Shown here piece by piece: positions 24,555-35,107 of a stretch of DNA of 64,000 bases; position 1 is the first letter of the stretch; each line of letters begins with the position of its first letter. Source of the DNA: Tolypocladium sp. Sup5 PDA-1 (lineage: Eukaryota > Ascomycota > Sordariomycetes > Hypocreales > Ophiocordycipitaceae). The position numbers and the translations under genes were made by a program. Under the pieces are notes generated by a model. It saw only the letters and a list, made by a program, of their open reading frames with translations. It did not search any database and was not told the origin of the DNA. The stretch covers positions 1,054,001 through 1,118,000 of the forward strand of contig JPHH03000003.1 of assembly GCA_000750105.3 (NCBI GenBank), written 5' to 3'.

Positions 24555-25142
24555 ATGGGCGACTACTATCACCATTTCCTGACATCGATGTCGGGGGCGG
24601 AGGGTTATCCTGCCGCGAACCCCGACGAGTTGAACCCGTCTGTTGTCGGACCTCGAATTTCTATGCCCTTGCACGGTACACCAATACCAGGCGCATATCA
24701 GAATCTCGGCTACCTTGGGAGCTTCCCTGACCCGGCTCTCCTTAATGCGTCCAAGCATTCCAAGGGTCGGAGGAAGCCTGGAGCTGGATCGGGGACTGGC
24801 ACAGACCATGTGAAGCATCGCAGAACTAGATCTGGATGCTTCATGTGCAGGAGCAGACGAGTGAAAGTAAGTTGGAATTTGGAAACTGGCAAACCCACCA
24901 CCCGACATCTCGCTTACAACCCGCAAATCAGTGCGACGAGACACGGCCAATATGCGAACGTAAGTTTGGACTTTATAGGGGTGTTTTCCTGCGGGTGTGA
25001 CATTGCTGACTCAAACTAGGTTGTAAGAAAGGCAACCGTGATTGTGTCTATCCAGATCCGCCTGCCCCGAAGGGTGTGTCGAGCCAAAGTAAATCGAGAG
25101 AAAGCACTTCATCCTCTCAAAAACACAGCCCAAAATCATCCA

Positions 25143-25174
<32 letters not shown>

Positions 25175-26941
25175 GACCTCGAACAGGAAGAAAAGCTCGA
25201 CACCATTCACGACGAAGACGAATCCGAAGAGTTGTCACCTCCGGGAGGGCTCATGGCACAGGCAACCGGAACCAGGAGTCTGGCAAAAGCCGGCGCGAGA
25301 CGACTTGCCGGTCGACACAGCTCAGAGAGTTTGTCACAAGAAGGCACGAAGAGATCTTCCTCTCCCTCAACTTCAACGACCGGAAGCGCCAGTGCAAATA
25401 CTGTACAGTCCTACGAACTAGAGGGACGCGCGGACTGGGCGCCTGTCAACCCAAAATTTCAACCCTATATTGATTATTTCGTTGAAAACATTACGAACTA
25501 TCACTACAGCCTGGCAAATGATGGAGATGACTTCTTCAGTATCATTCTGCCGAGCATGGCCGTCAGACACGAGCCTTTACTGTACGCGCTGGTCGGCTTT
25601 TCTGCGTACCATGCCACGCTGCAGAACCCCAATGGAAAGCTCCAGGATTTCTTGCATTACTACAACAAGAGCGTCACGCTGCTTCTTGGCTGTCTCAAAC
25701 GAAAGGAAACAAACAACGTGCCAACGTTGGTAACCATACTACAACTTGCCACCATAGAAGTGAGTTTGTTCGGATATCACCGGTCTCAGCACAATTAATA
25801 ACCATATAGTAGGAGTATCTCGGGGATTGGATCAATCTAATGGGACACCAGAAAGCTGCGCTGGAAATCATCACTCAGATGTTCACGCCGGACAATGTCA
25901 TGAATACGGCGGTTGGGCGCATGTGTCTCAACTGGTACAGTCGATATGATAACTATGTGGCTATCATGGGAGGCTTCCCGACGGAACTGCCCCAAGAGTG
26001 GTTCAACGCAATGGCCAAGTACAACCAAGCTCAAGCCGCAGCTAACCCGGGAGATCTGCGCTGGAAAATCGAGGATCGATCTGTACGCCTGAGACTGATT
26101 ACATACGACATGTCTATGCTCTACGCTCGCGGAAGCCGAGGGCAGATTTCGCCAGAAGACTTTACCCATGAGCACAGCAGGATAACGCAGAGACTGGTGG
26201 AATGGAAAACCACCTGGGACCCGGCCCTGATGGACCCGAGATATCTTGTCACAGATTTCTCGTACAGGGAACCGATCGATCCCGGGGATATCGTTGACCC
26301 CTACAAACCTGGGGTCCTTTTCAAGCCGCCCCTCTTCACGACTACGCTCATATCCGCGGAGTGGCACTCGATTTTGATCATGCACCTGACACAGTCGGCA
26401 AACACGCCGCCAATGCAGCTGTTCATGGAACTGGGAAAACATGCTTATGCGGCGTGCCAGTACTTTGAGTCTGTGGAGTTCTGGCCTCTGAAACCAAAGG
26501 GATCCTTGATCTCGCTGCAGCCGTGCATTTCCATTGCGGCGCTGTTTCTCCCACAAGATTTACGCCATCAAATGTGGATTCGCCGCAAGTTTGCGCTCCT
26601 CGACATCCTTGGGTAAGTGTGCCTTGTCAGGCGTTTCGTCCTCCATTGCTGGTTGAAATTCTAACATGTGTACCAGGTGCATGCATCCCACGACGCGACG
26701 AATGAAGATGGCCGAAGTCTTCCGCGACCCTTCGTGTGCGCACTGGTGGCTCCCAAACGACGAGGGCTTGACGCCCATCCTGCAGAGCATCCGCACTTTC
26801 GCGGACGAACGGAACGCCGCAGCTGTCAATGCGCAGCAGGAGAACATTCGAGAAGTAAGGCATCTATTCGCGAAGTTGGAGATGGGTGATCAAGACGCCG
26901 ATGCGAAAGGCAAGGGGAGAGATCCCTCTGGTCCGCGATAG
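24555..26941 (+). CDS. Zn2Cys6 (fungal binuclear cluster) transcription factor
   Basis: Five exons, 24555-24866, 24932-24959, 25020-25759, 25813-26612 and 26677-26941, give 714 aa. The Zn2Cys6 cluster is complete: C95, C98, C105, C112, C115 and C122, spaced CX2CX6CX6CX2CX6C, after a basic KHRRTRSG lead. It is encoded over three exons, the middle one only 28 nt. An acidic linker with nine consecutive Asp follows, then a fungal-specific regulatory domain from about residue 240 (ADWAPVNPKFQPYIDYFVEN) onward. Family role: a nuclear DNA-binding regulator, usually binding CGG half-sites. The target pathway cannot be read from sequence. The overall build resembles regulators such as Pro1/RosA/NosA or Upc2-type factors, but I do not assign one. 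The frame is open upstream to an ATG at 24279; that part reads like leader sequence. Confidence 0.9.
25145..25171 (+). repeat. (GAC)9 trinucleotide repeat in the transcription factor
   Basis: Nine in-frame GAC codons encode a poly-Asp run in the linker after the zinc cluster. It is a likely length-polymorphic microsatellite. Confidence 0.9.
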
Positions 26942-27565
26942 GCTGTGTGTGGCCTACCCGGTGTCGGACTACAGGAACGTTGGGCTGACGACAAACTTCT
27001 CAAGACTGATGAGACGCGACTGTTCCGTGCGAGGCGACCGGAGAGCCAGTTGGATACGGGCAAGACGATCCCGGCGCTGGATACTGGAGTATACTGTGCC
27101 GGATCTCTTCCCGAAGGGTGGGAGGTTTCACACGGAGATTGGCGTTCAAATCAGATCGGATGTGGTGCCTGCACGAGCTGCACGTACGGTTTCACCTGAG
27201 CCGAACGCCGGTGTTTGAGAAGCACAGAGGACGACAATATTGGAGACTGGTTACGAAGTACAGACGGGTAGACTGGAGAAGCGGGTAGACGGGAGAACAA
27301 GACAAGAAGACTGCTCGATCATGTACAATCCTTTACGAGGGTTAAACATCATAATTAGAGCATTCTATAGCGAGTCAAGTGATTCGTAAACGTTTTGAAA
27401 AATATGCCTCAAGCCTGGCGCTTTCTTTCTCATTCATTGTAATATACAAAGTCAGTTTCTCTCTAGAGACAGGAGCTGACAAAATCTATGCTTCAAAGAC
27501 TTAGATTTCGACTTGCTCAAACAACCACTGCCGCCGACTCCAAGGGGGTATGATGCATGTCTTCA
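26942..27565. other. Convergent 3' region, transcription factor / MOB3
   Basis: 624 bp between two converging stop codons. The segment 27240-27500 is AT-richer than its surroundings and fits 3' UTR sequence. No gene is seen. Confidence 0.55.
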
Positions 27566-29117
27566 TTACTTGGTCTCCGATTCTGGTGCCGATGCCGATG
27601 CCGATGCTTCTTCAGGCTCTGGCTTCTCGTTGGTTGGTTCAGAGCTACTCTCGTCTGAAGCCTTCTCTGCAGAAGTGTCTTGTGGCTTCGATGGCTCCGA
27701 TGCCTCCTTAGACACCGGCACAGATTTTGGTGGTTCTTCCTGCTTCGTATCCTCAGATGACGCTGGGGCGTCGACGGGAGGAACTTCCTCAGATGATACG
27801 ACCGGCACGTCGGTCTGAATGGGACCAGCTTTTGGATCCTCTTGCTCCGCTGTGACTTCCACGACCGTCTGATCAGCATCCAATGCGTCTCCTGTGCCTG
27901 CCGGATCATTTCCAGCCTTCGGGGCTGACGTGTCTTGTGGCGGAGCTGCTCCCATCACGGACTGCTCGACGATGACTGGCACGTCCGCCATTTCGGGCTC
28001 GTCGTCTGCTGCAGAGATGTGCAAATTACGCATCTTGTTCGAGACCCCATCGGTTTCCTCCTCGTCCGCCTCAATCACCGTCGTCACTGCACTTCCAGTT
28101 GAAGGGCTGCTCCTAATATGCCTTCGAGTATTCGTGCGAGCAGGATGTAAGCTGTCATCCTCGGCGCTTCCTTCACGCTGTTGCGCTGGCGGCTTTAGGA
28201 TGGCTGGAGGCGGCTTCTCTGTCTCGGGTTCGGAGGGCGGCCCTTCCAACCCCTCAGCCTCTGGCGGGAGCTTGTAGTTCTCCGCAGGCAACAAGTCGTA
28301 CAGGTCGCACACCGTCTTGAAGAAGACGTAAAGCCCCGTCTGTCCCTCTATCGTCCAGAATACGCTGCGGTGCTGGAACCAAGCATGCGCGAATATGCGG
28401 TGCAGTCTCCGGAAGACGTTGACCAGGTTCTTGACGCCGACATTCTTGCTATGAGGGTCGTTCAAGACGACAAACCTGCTCGGGAAGATCTTCTGGTCGG
28501 ATACGACATTTGCAGCCCAGTCGAGAGTGTGACAGCAGTAATCGATAGCGCAGCAGCTCTTGGGCTGCTCGTGGACAGCACACAAGAACTGCCATTCGGA
28601 CGCTCGCATCTCGGGGCACGTGCTGGCGCTGCACGGAGGGGTATCGAAGAGGAAGCCCACGATGAGGGAGTTGCATTGCGATATGAGGAAGCGGCAGAGT
28701 TCGTAGAGCCACAGTGTGCGGTCAATGCCCTGTGGGGGTTGGGCAAGCTGGAGGGCGGTCGCGCGCGTAAGCGCACGCGTGCCAGATGTCGTATGGTGGT
28801 AGTGCAGCGCTGCAAGGTGTTCTTGAAGCTGGAAGGCCGAGTCCAGCTGCAGCGGTGTTAGCTTCGTAGCTCCTTTGAGACTCAGGGCTGGCTCATCATG
28901 CCTCATGCAAGGGAACAAGAGGCGGCCCGGCAGCCATGTCAGCCGCCTTGGTGCCAGGATGAATGCGCCTGTGGGAGTTCGCGTCGAGGACCGTCTGTTC
29001 CATCTGCGCTGCCTGCGGGCTCACGGTCGCGCCGCCAGACGGGGAGTTGGGGCTGATCTGGATCTCTGCAGGCGGCGGCGGACTCGGCAAGCGAGGCGAG
29101 CTCGGTGCCAGAGCCAT
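27566..29117 (-). CDS. mob3: MOB3, phocein-type Mob protein of the STRIPAK complex
   Basis: Two exons, 29117-28902 and 28846-27566, give 498 aa. The Mob/phocein fold spans about 45-250. The zinc ligands of the family are visible as C144 and C149 (PCSASTCPEM) and H226 and H231 (HAWFQH), with the typical IDYCCHTLDWAA between them. A long acidic, Pro/Glu/Ser-rich C-terminal tail of about 245 residues follows. The 55-nt intron (28847-28901) starts with GC, not GT: donor GAG|GCATGA, branch CTAAC, acceptor CTGCAG. It joins PLHE to LDSAF, matching the phocein segment ending in EMDS. Family knowledge: fungal MOB3/phocein is a subunit of the striatin-PP2A (STRIPAK) complex needed for hyphal fusion and sexual development. 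The start is the ATG of MALAPSSPRL; upstream in-frame ATGs exist. Confidence 0.88.
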
Positions 29118-29508
29118 GGTCGATTCAGACGGGTGCTGGTCTGTCGCAGGCGAGAGGGTGTTGTTGGCGAGTGAAGCCGTTAGGAACGTTGGGGTAATGC
29201 CAGCTTCGTAGAATAGGAGCCGGGGTGCGAAGTACCATGGGGCCGTGCTCGATAGGTGCATTTCAATGCCTCTTACCGGAGCTTGGCAGCTTAAGTGCAT
29301 GCAGTGGCTTAGCGGGGCGGGCCGAGGGAGCCTTGCCTTACAAACAAGTTGACAAACGTTTGACAATCCACCTGCCGAGGCGAATCTTGCCTTTGTCTAC
29401 TCTACTATTTCGGTATCTCAGACTATATTTTGATGAGCGGAAGGTTGGAGAGCGCAGACTTTTGCCTTCTTTGACGTGCTTTGCGCCGCGTGCGACTACA
29501 GCACGACC
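29118..29508. promoter_or_regulatory. Divergent promoter region, MOB3 / ZNG1
   Basis: 391 bp between two divergent start codons. No ORF with coding character and no assignable operator is seen. Confidence 0.5.
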
Positions 29509-30887
29509 ATGGACTTTGATGACGATGCCACTCCAGAGCTGGTCGACACTGCGGGGCCGACTCATGTCGAAGAGCTCTCAGTGAGGGTCCCAATCACCAT
29601 AGTGACAGGTAAATTGAGCTACGCAACGCAATGGAGAAACGTGCCTAACAAAGCTCACCAGGGTACCTCGGAGCCGGCAAGACTACGCTTCTGAATTATA
29701 TCCTCACGGCTCAACATGGCAAGAAGATCGCAGTCATCATGAACGGTCTGATAATCCCCTGCTATTTGATCTAGAGCTGCACTGACGCTACACTAGAATT
29801 CGGAGACTGTGAGTAGTGGCTATGTTCACGGTGAAGACCACCTAACACTGGTATAGCATTAGACATCGAAAAGTCATTGACGGTGAACAAGGGCGATGAG
29901 AAAGTCGAGGAGTGGTTGGAGGTTGGAAACGGTTGCATTTGCTGCTCCGTCAAGTACTTCGTCCCGAGGCAATGGCCTGGTCAGTTCTAACAGCTCTTCC
30001 AGGGATACCGGCGTGAATGCGATCGAGTCTCTCATGGAGAAGAAGGGCGCTTTCGACTACATTCTGCTTGAGACAACCGGACTCGCCGACCCCGGCAACC
30101 TCGCGCCGCTATTCTGGGTGGACGACGGCCTGGGAAGCACGATATACCTGGACGGAATTGTGACGTTGGTCGACGCCAAGAACATCCTTCTCAGCCTCGA
30201 CGACCCGACCGGCAAAGTGGCTGGCCATGAGGAGCACGACGACCACGGCCCACTGATGACGACGGCACACGTCCAGATTTCCCACGCAGATGTCATTGTC
30301 ATAAACAAGGCGGATTTGGTGAGCGAGGATGACCTGCGCCGGGTCAGAGAAAGGATCGAATCCATAAATGGCCTTGCAAAAGTCCACGTAACAGAGAAGA
30401 GCGTTGTGCCTAAGCTAGAGGGCTTCTTGCTCGACTTGCACGCGTACGACCAGTTCAACGAATCCGAGGCCAAGGTCAAGGGACACAGCCATCTGGATCC
30501 AGTAAGTCCTAAACAACGTCAAAAGGCAAGGCAGATTTGTTTGGCTGACCACCGCAGACGATATCAACAATCTCCATCCCAGTGCCGCGTCTTCGGCCTG
30601 ATCAGGTGGACGACGTTGATCGGTGGCTGCGGTCAGTGCTATGGGACAACAAGCTCCCACGTGCAGAGGGTGAGGGCGAGAGCGACTTTGAGATCCACCG
30701 CTCCAAGGGCCGCCTCGTCTTCCAAAACGGAGACGTCAAGATGTTGCAGGGCGTCAGGGAGGTGTTTGAGCTCATCGAGGCCCCTGGCGGTCAAGAAATA
30801 CAGCCAGTAGAGGGGAAGATAGTCTTGATCGGGAGAAAAGTGGCGGATGTGGATTTCGAGGGCAGCTTCAAGCAGGCAATCCAATAG
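29509..30887 (+). CDS. ZNG1: ZNG1/CobW-family GTPase, zinc transferase
   Basis: Six exons, 29509-29608, 29662-29745, 29797-29808, 29857-29953, 30003-30501 and 30558-30887, give 373 aa. P-loop GYLGAGKTT is at 34-42, the metal-binding CxCC motif is C92-I-C94-C95, the Walker B-like region is LLETTGLADP and the guanine-specificity motif is NKAD. A His-rich insert (HEEHDDHG) and a CobW C-terminal domain follow. Exon 3 is a 12-nt microexon encoding part of NEFGDS. Family knowledge: ZNG1 (human CBWD1, yeast YNR029C) uses GTP to hand zinc to methionine aminopeptidase 1. It docks by an N-terminal CPELVPIET-type motif; here the matching stretch reads ATPELVDT, without the cysteine. Intron donors GTCTGA and GTACTT are weak but are the only in-frame choices. 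Confidence 0.9.
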
Positions 30888-31278
30888 ATCGAGTCATTTG
30901 CGCCTAGGTAGACTCGGCGATGAGGAAACACGCTGTAGATGAGGCCAGCGCACGATTCGTGAATGGGTGTCGTTGACTCGTCGTCTTCAGCCTGTGAGAT
31001 GACGCCGTCAGCCTTGGCCAGCCCCGGAGCGAACTATGCGCATGATTGGCCGGTGGGCTCATCGTCGGCACGGACCCACTTGAATCCGGCCAGCGTTGCC
31101 ATGGATTTAAGCCTTACTAGCCTTCCCTCGACGACACCATCAAACCATCCAGCATCGCAACTTGTCACCGAACCGACCAGAAGCCACGAATATCGACCTG
31201 CAGCGGACTCGTCCTGCATATACTCGAGACCAGCCGCGCAGTGGATCAAGCCAGTTGCCGGCGCGACCCAGAACAATC
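30888..31278. promoter_or_regulatory. Intergenic: ZNG1 3' flank and NOT2 upstream region
   Basis: 391 bp between two plus-strand genes. It must hold the ZNG1 3' UTR and the NOT2 leader. No gene is seen. Confidence 0.5.
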
Positions 31279-33745
31279 ATGAATCGGCCAGGTAGGACCA
31301 GCCCAGATTTCCCTGCTTGCCCTCAGCCTCGAGGCTCCCCACCGTCATGCCGTTCAATTCGACCGACGATACGATGCGCACGAACCAAAGACACAGATTC
31401 CCGAGCCTGGTTGCCAGTGTAGACATGCTGCATATGCCGCTGGCTCCCGGGCGTCTCCACCGCGACCGGTGCGCGCCTGCGACGACTACCATCGAAGTGC
31501 CATTCGAGACGTTGCGTTTGGCCGATGGCCCTGAAGCATTGATCGATCCATTGAGTGACTCGAATACGATGCGACAATGATGGCGATAAGGAGCGCTCTT
31601 GTCGCTCTGCTGCGTATACCCATGCGCGCTGAGCGGCCGACTAGAAGAAAAGCATGGATGCTGACAAGACGGCTCAACCACAGGAGCGGTACCGCAAACA
31701 CTACGGGGTATGCCTGGCAACTTTGGTGGCCAGCAGCAGCCCCAGCAGCCAGGCAGATCGGTGTCGAGTCGGTTGCCAAACGGAAAGCTCGGTACGGCGC
31801 GACCTGGACCCCCGGTTGCGGCCAGCAGTTGATGAATAGCGGCTGACCGGTGTATTGAGGGACAGCGAACAACGGCTCCGGCTGGGCTTTCGGGGGAGGT
31901 GTTCCCATAGGCGGCGCTGGCTTTCAAAACCAGGCGCGCCAGCTGGGCAGCAACGTTAGCTTTGCGCAGAGCTTGAGCGGGTCACAACCTGCCACTCCTC
32001 TGGACCTGTCGTACGTACCTGCTGCCCTCTTCTTGCATTTCTTTCCTTCATCGTCCCCACGTCCCGAGACCAGCCATAGTGAGGCCTTTCGACCATGCCA
32101 AACAAAGCCAAACTCGTCAGCAAGACCAACGACATGGCGAACCGGACCACCTCTCCCGACCGGTCGGGTGGCTTGGCCTATTCTGCCGTGGTGAAGGGGT
32201 ACTTTGCAATCTTTAGTTTCCTTTTCTTCCCGAACGCCCCCCCCTCCCCCCCCACACCAAGACGCTGCACTTGCGCTGCCGATATCTTCGACCGAGAAAT
32301 TTGCTGACCATTTCTTTAGAGAATTTCCGTCCTTGTCGAACAACGCGCAACTCAACACGGCGAACCAAGCCTCGATGTGGTCTTCTGCTGGGACGAGGAA
32401 TCTCAGCGGCCCCGTGCAGCGAAACCAGCCTACGCCGGTTTCGTCCCAGCAAACGGGACAGGACGATTTGTTCAGTCCTGGATCGTCCCGGATGCCATCC
32501 AACCAAGGTTCGTTCCGCTTCGGCAACCAAGGGAACATGTCAGCGTCCTCTCAGGGTCAACCGAGCAGCGTCGATGACTTTCCCCCGTTGAGCAGAGCTG
32601 CCAATGGCGAGATTGGGTCAGAGCGTGGTGCCAACTTGATGTCGTCACTAGGATTCGGTCCTCAAACCACTGGCTCTGGGCACGTGCAAGCCCACAGAGG
32701 CAACGGGTTGCTGAATGCCCTGTCTGCCAACAGCCGAGCCAACGAAGCGCGATCGCCGCCAGGAGTGGGGGTCTCGGGTAGCTCGCTCCTCTATAATCAC
32801 GCGGAACCAGAGTGCTAACTTTGATAGATTCGTCACGGGCACAAGACGCGAAGGAGATGAGGCAGAAGTCAACACCGTTCCGAGACGATGGATTCGGAAA
32901 GACCTCTGCTGCAACGGACGGGACGACGCCAGGTTCCGAAATTCGGAACCCTCTGGGCGCTATAGGAATCGAAGGCTCTGCCAGCAAGTCGAAAGACGAC
33001 AAAGCGATTCAGTCCCCCGAAGCTGTTGACCCTCTTGCTGGAATGGCGGCAGTGGATAAATGGGGTATCAAGGGGCTCCGGACTCTGATGAACAACTACC
33101 CTGACTTTCATGCCATGGTAGTTGGGATGGACCCGGCCACGCTTGGGGTTGACATGAGCTCTCAAGAGTAAGCCATTTCTTGGGCATATCAAGGATATCA
33201 TGATGCTGACTGTTGCAGGCTCATCTCTCCGCAAATCTACTCCCTCTTCGACGAGCAACCGCCCAGGCCAACGGTGACTTCTAGCAAATTCCGGTTACCC
33301 GACTGTTACAGCGTGACAAATGTCCAACCCATCGAGAGCAAGATTCAGAGCTTCAACGAAGAGACGCTGTTCTGGATATTCTACAGCTGCCCGGCCGATG
33401 TCAAGCAGCAAATGGCAGCAGTGGAGTTGTGAGTAACTGTGTTAACTTGACCCCGTGGGACGCTCCTTCTGACACGCAGCAGGCATTCTCGGAACTGGCG
33501 GTGGCACAAGAAGCTGCAGATCTGGCTCACCAAGGATGAACACATGACTCCCCAAATCCTGAGTCCCAACCACGAGCGAGGGTACTACATCGTGTGGGAC
33601 ACCAACAACTGGCGGAAAGACCGAGTAATGTCCATTGACCCCTGCACTGCCCGAACCCAAGCTAACGACTTGCACACAGAGAGAGTTCACTTTGCACTAT
33701 GGTGACCTAGATACGACGCTGAGCCAAGGGCCGGCGCTGTCTTAG
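31279..33745 (+). CDS. NOT2: CCR4-NOT complex subunit NOT2 (CDC36)
   Basis: Eight exons, 31279-31291, 31684-31791, 31866-32010, 32320-32777, 32828-33167, 33219-33428, 33483-33624 and 33680-33745, give 493 aa, with every junction in phase. Exon 1 holds only MNRP and one base. The N-terminal half is low-complexity Gly/Gln/Ser/Asn with conserved islands (NGSGWAFGGG, SFAQSLSGSQPATPLDLSEFPSLSNN). The C-terminal NOT-box domain covers about 345-490 (KWGIKGLRTLMNNYPDF, ETLFWIFYSCPADVKQQMAA, NWRWHKKLQIWLTKD, REFTLHYGDLD). Family role: NOT2 pairs with NOT3/5 on the NOT1 scaffold of the CCR4-NOT deadenylase, acting in mRNA decay and transcription. Introns 1 (392 nt) and 3 (309 nt) are long for this genome; intron 3 contains a C-rich run. 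Confidence 0.92.
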
Positions 33746-34481
33746 GGACACAAGTCTGGACTCGGTTGGTTTATGGGACGTGCGCTTGCGAAATGAATGC
33801 TAGGCGCGGTGGCTTCAGAGTGGTCTTCTGGACTATCGGCGTTCAGCCATCAGGGGCGGGGACTGGCATACTTGCGGCATTGGGAATGGGTTCGGCGGCC
33901 AGAGGGCCTTGGAATGCATTTTCGGTTTATACACGGTAGGCCTGCCGCCGTGTATGGTATGGCGCACCAAGCCGACACGAATTGGCTTTGCAATCAACGA
34001 TATGGTGGCCGAGAAACCCGTCTTAGGACGTTGTGACCACGGCGCCGCTTCCACATGTGATGCACATTGGCTGTGAGCAATTCTGCAGGGACAGACGCTG
34101 TGAAAGGATACGGTAACTCTGGCGTACTCTACACATGTCGTCTTATCAGCGAACCTTGAGATGAGTTGGGAAGTTTGTCAGTCAATTGCCCTGTCGCGTG
34201 CTGCCCCAACGTTCAACGTGGGGCAGGATTAGCCGAGGTTCCACCACGGCATTAATAGCTCCAGCGCGATAGCACCACGACCTTGATTGCATCTCACCTC
34301 GACACCTCGACCCTCACGACCGACTTCTGGCCATCGAAACCTACTTGCTGCGCGGCATCACCAGCCCTACTGGGCAAACCTACAGCTATTACTACCTGGA
34401 AGCGTCGCTACTCAGACCTCATCGCGCATCGATCCGTCCGTCCCGGGCTGTGCCCGCTTCTGCGACTTCTCACAAGACAAC
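33746..34481. other. Intergenic: NOT2 3' flank and CUE-protein upstream region
   Basis: 736 bp between two plus-strand genes. No coding sequence or RNA gene is supported. Confidence 0.5.
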
Positions 34482-35107
34482 ATGGCCAACGAACAGATCT
34501 CGCTGCCGTATCTGGCTGTTATCCTGGTCGTATCTGGGCTGATTATTCGGTATCTTTTTTTTTCAGGGCCGCCTGTCCCGAGATCCACGAGACCGGCAGA
34601 GGCATTCCTGAGATCGAGAGAGGTTGCCGTGGAGAGGATACAACAAATGTTCCCCCAAGCGGAAAGGAGAAGCATTCTCTGGGATCTACAGCGGAATGGC
34701 GGCAATATACAGAACACGACCGAACGGATCCTGGCCGGGCGTTTGGAAACCGTAAGCTGCCACTGCCTCGGTCCCGCTCACATTTCCTGCAAGACTGCTA
34801 ACGGAACGAACAGCCCCCCATCACCTTTCAACCGCCACCCCCGCCCGGCCAAGCAGCGCACAGCGCCAGTTCTGCGTCTGCGACGAGACATCCCGAGAAG
34901 CCGGGGCAGCCCGACCTAATTACACGGTATAACCTCAAGGGGAAGCTGACTGTAGCGGAGGAGGAAGACAAGAAGGGCAAGGGCTGGAGCTCGAACCGCG
35001 ACGAGCGGCAGGCGTCGCTGCAGCGGAGACGGGATGAGATGATTCTGGCAGCGCGGCGAAAGATGCAGGCCAAGATTGCAGCTGAAAGGCCGGTGCAGGG
35101 GAGCTGA
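34482..35107 (+). CDS. CUE1: Cue1-like ER membrane protein with CUE domain
   Basis: Two exons, 34482-34751 and 34814-35107, give 187 aa. An N-terminal membrane anchor lies at about 8-28 (LPYLAVILVVSGLIIRYLFF). A CUE ubiquitin-binding domain at about 47-88 has the MFP motif (56-58) and a C-terminal helix ERILAGRL. The C-terminal half starts Pro-rich and ends in a charged helix (DERQASLQRRRDEMILAARRKM) that would match the Ubc7-binding part. Family role: yeast Cue1 tethers and activates the E2 Ubc7 for ER-associated degradation. Architecture and length support the call, but sequence identity over the tail cannot be judged here. An in-exon T9-CAG tract (about 34557-34568) resembles a splice acceptor, but no suitable donor precedes it. 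Confidence 0.8.
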
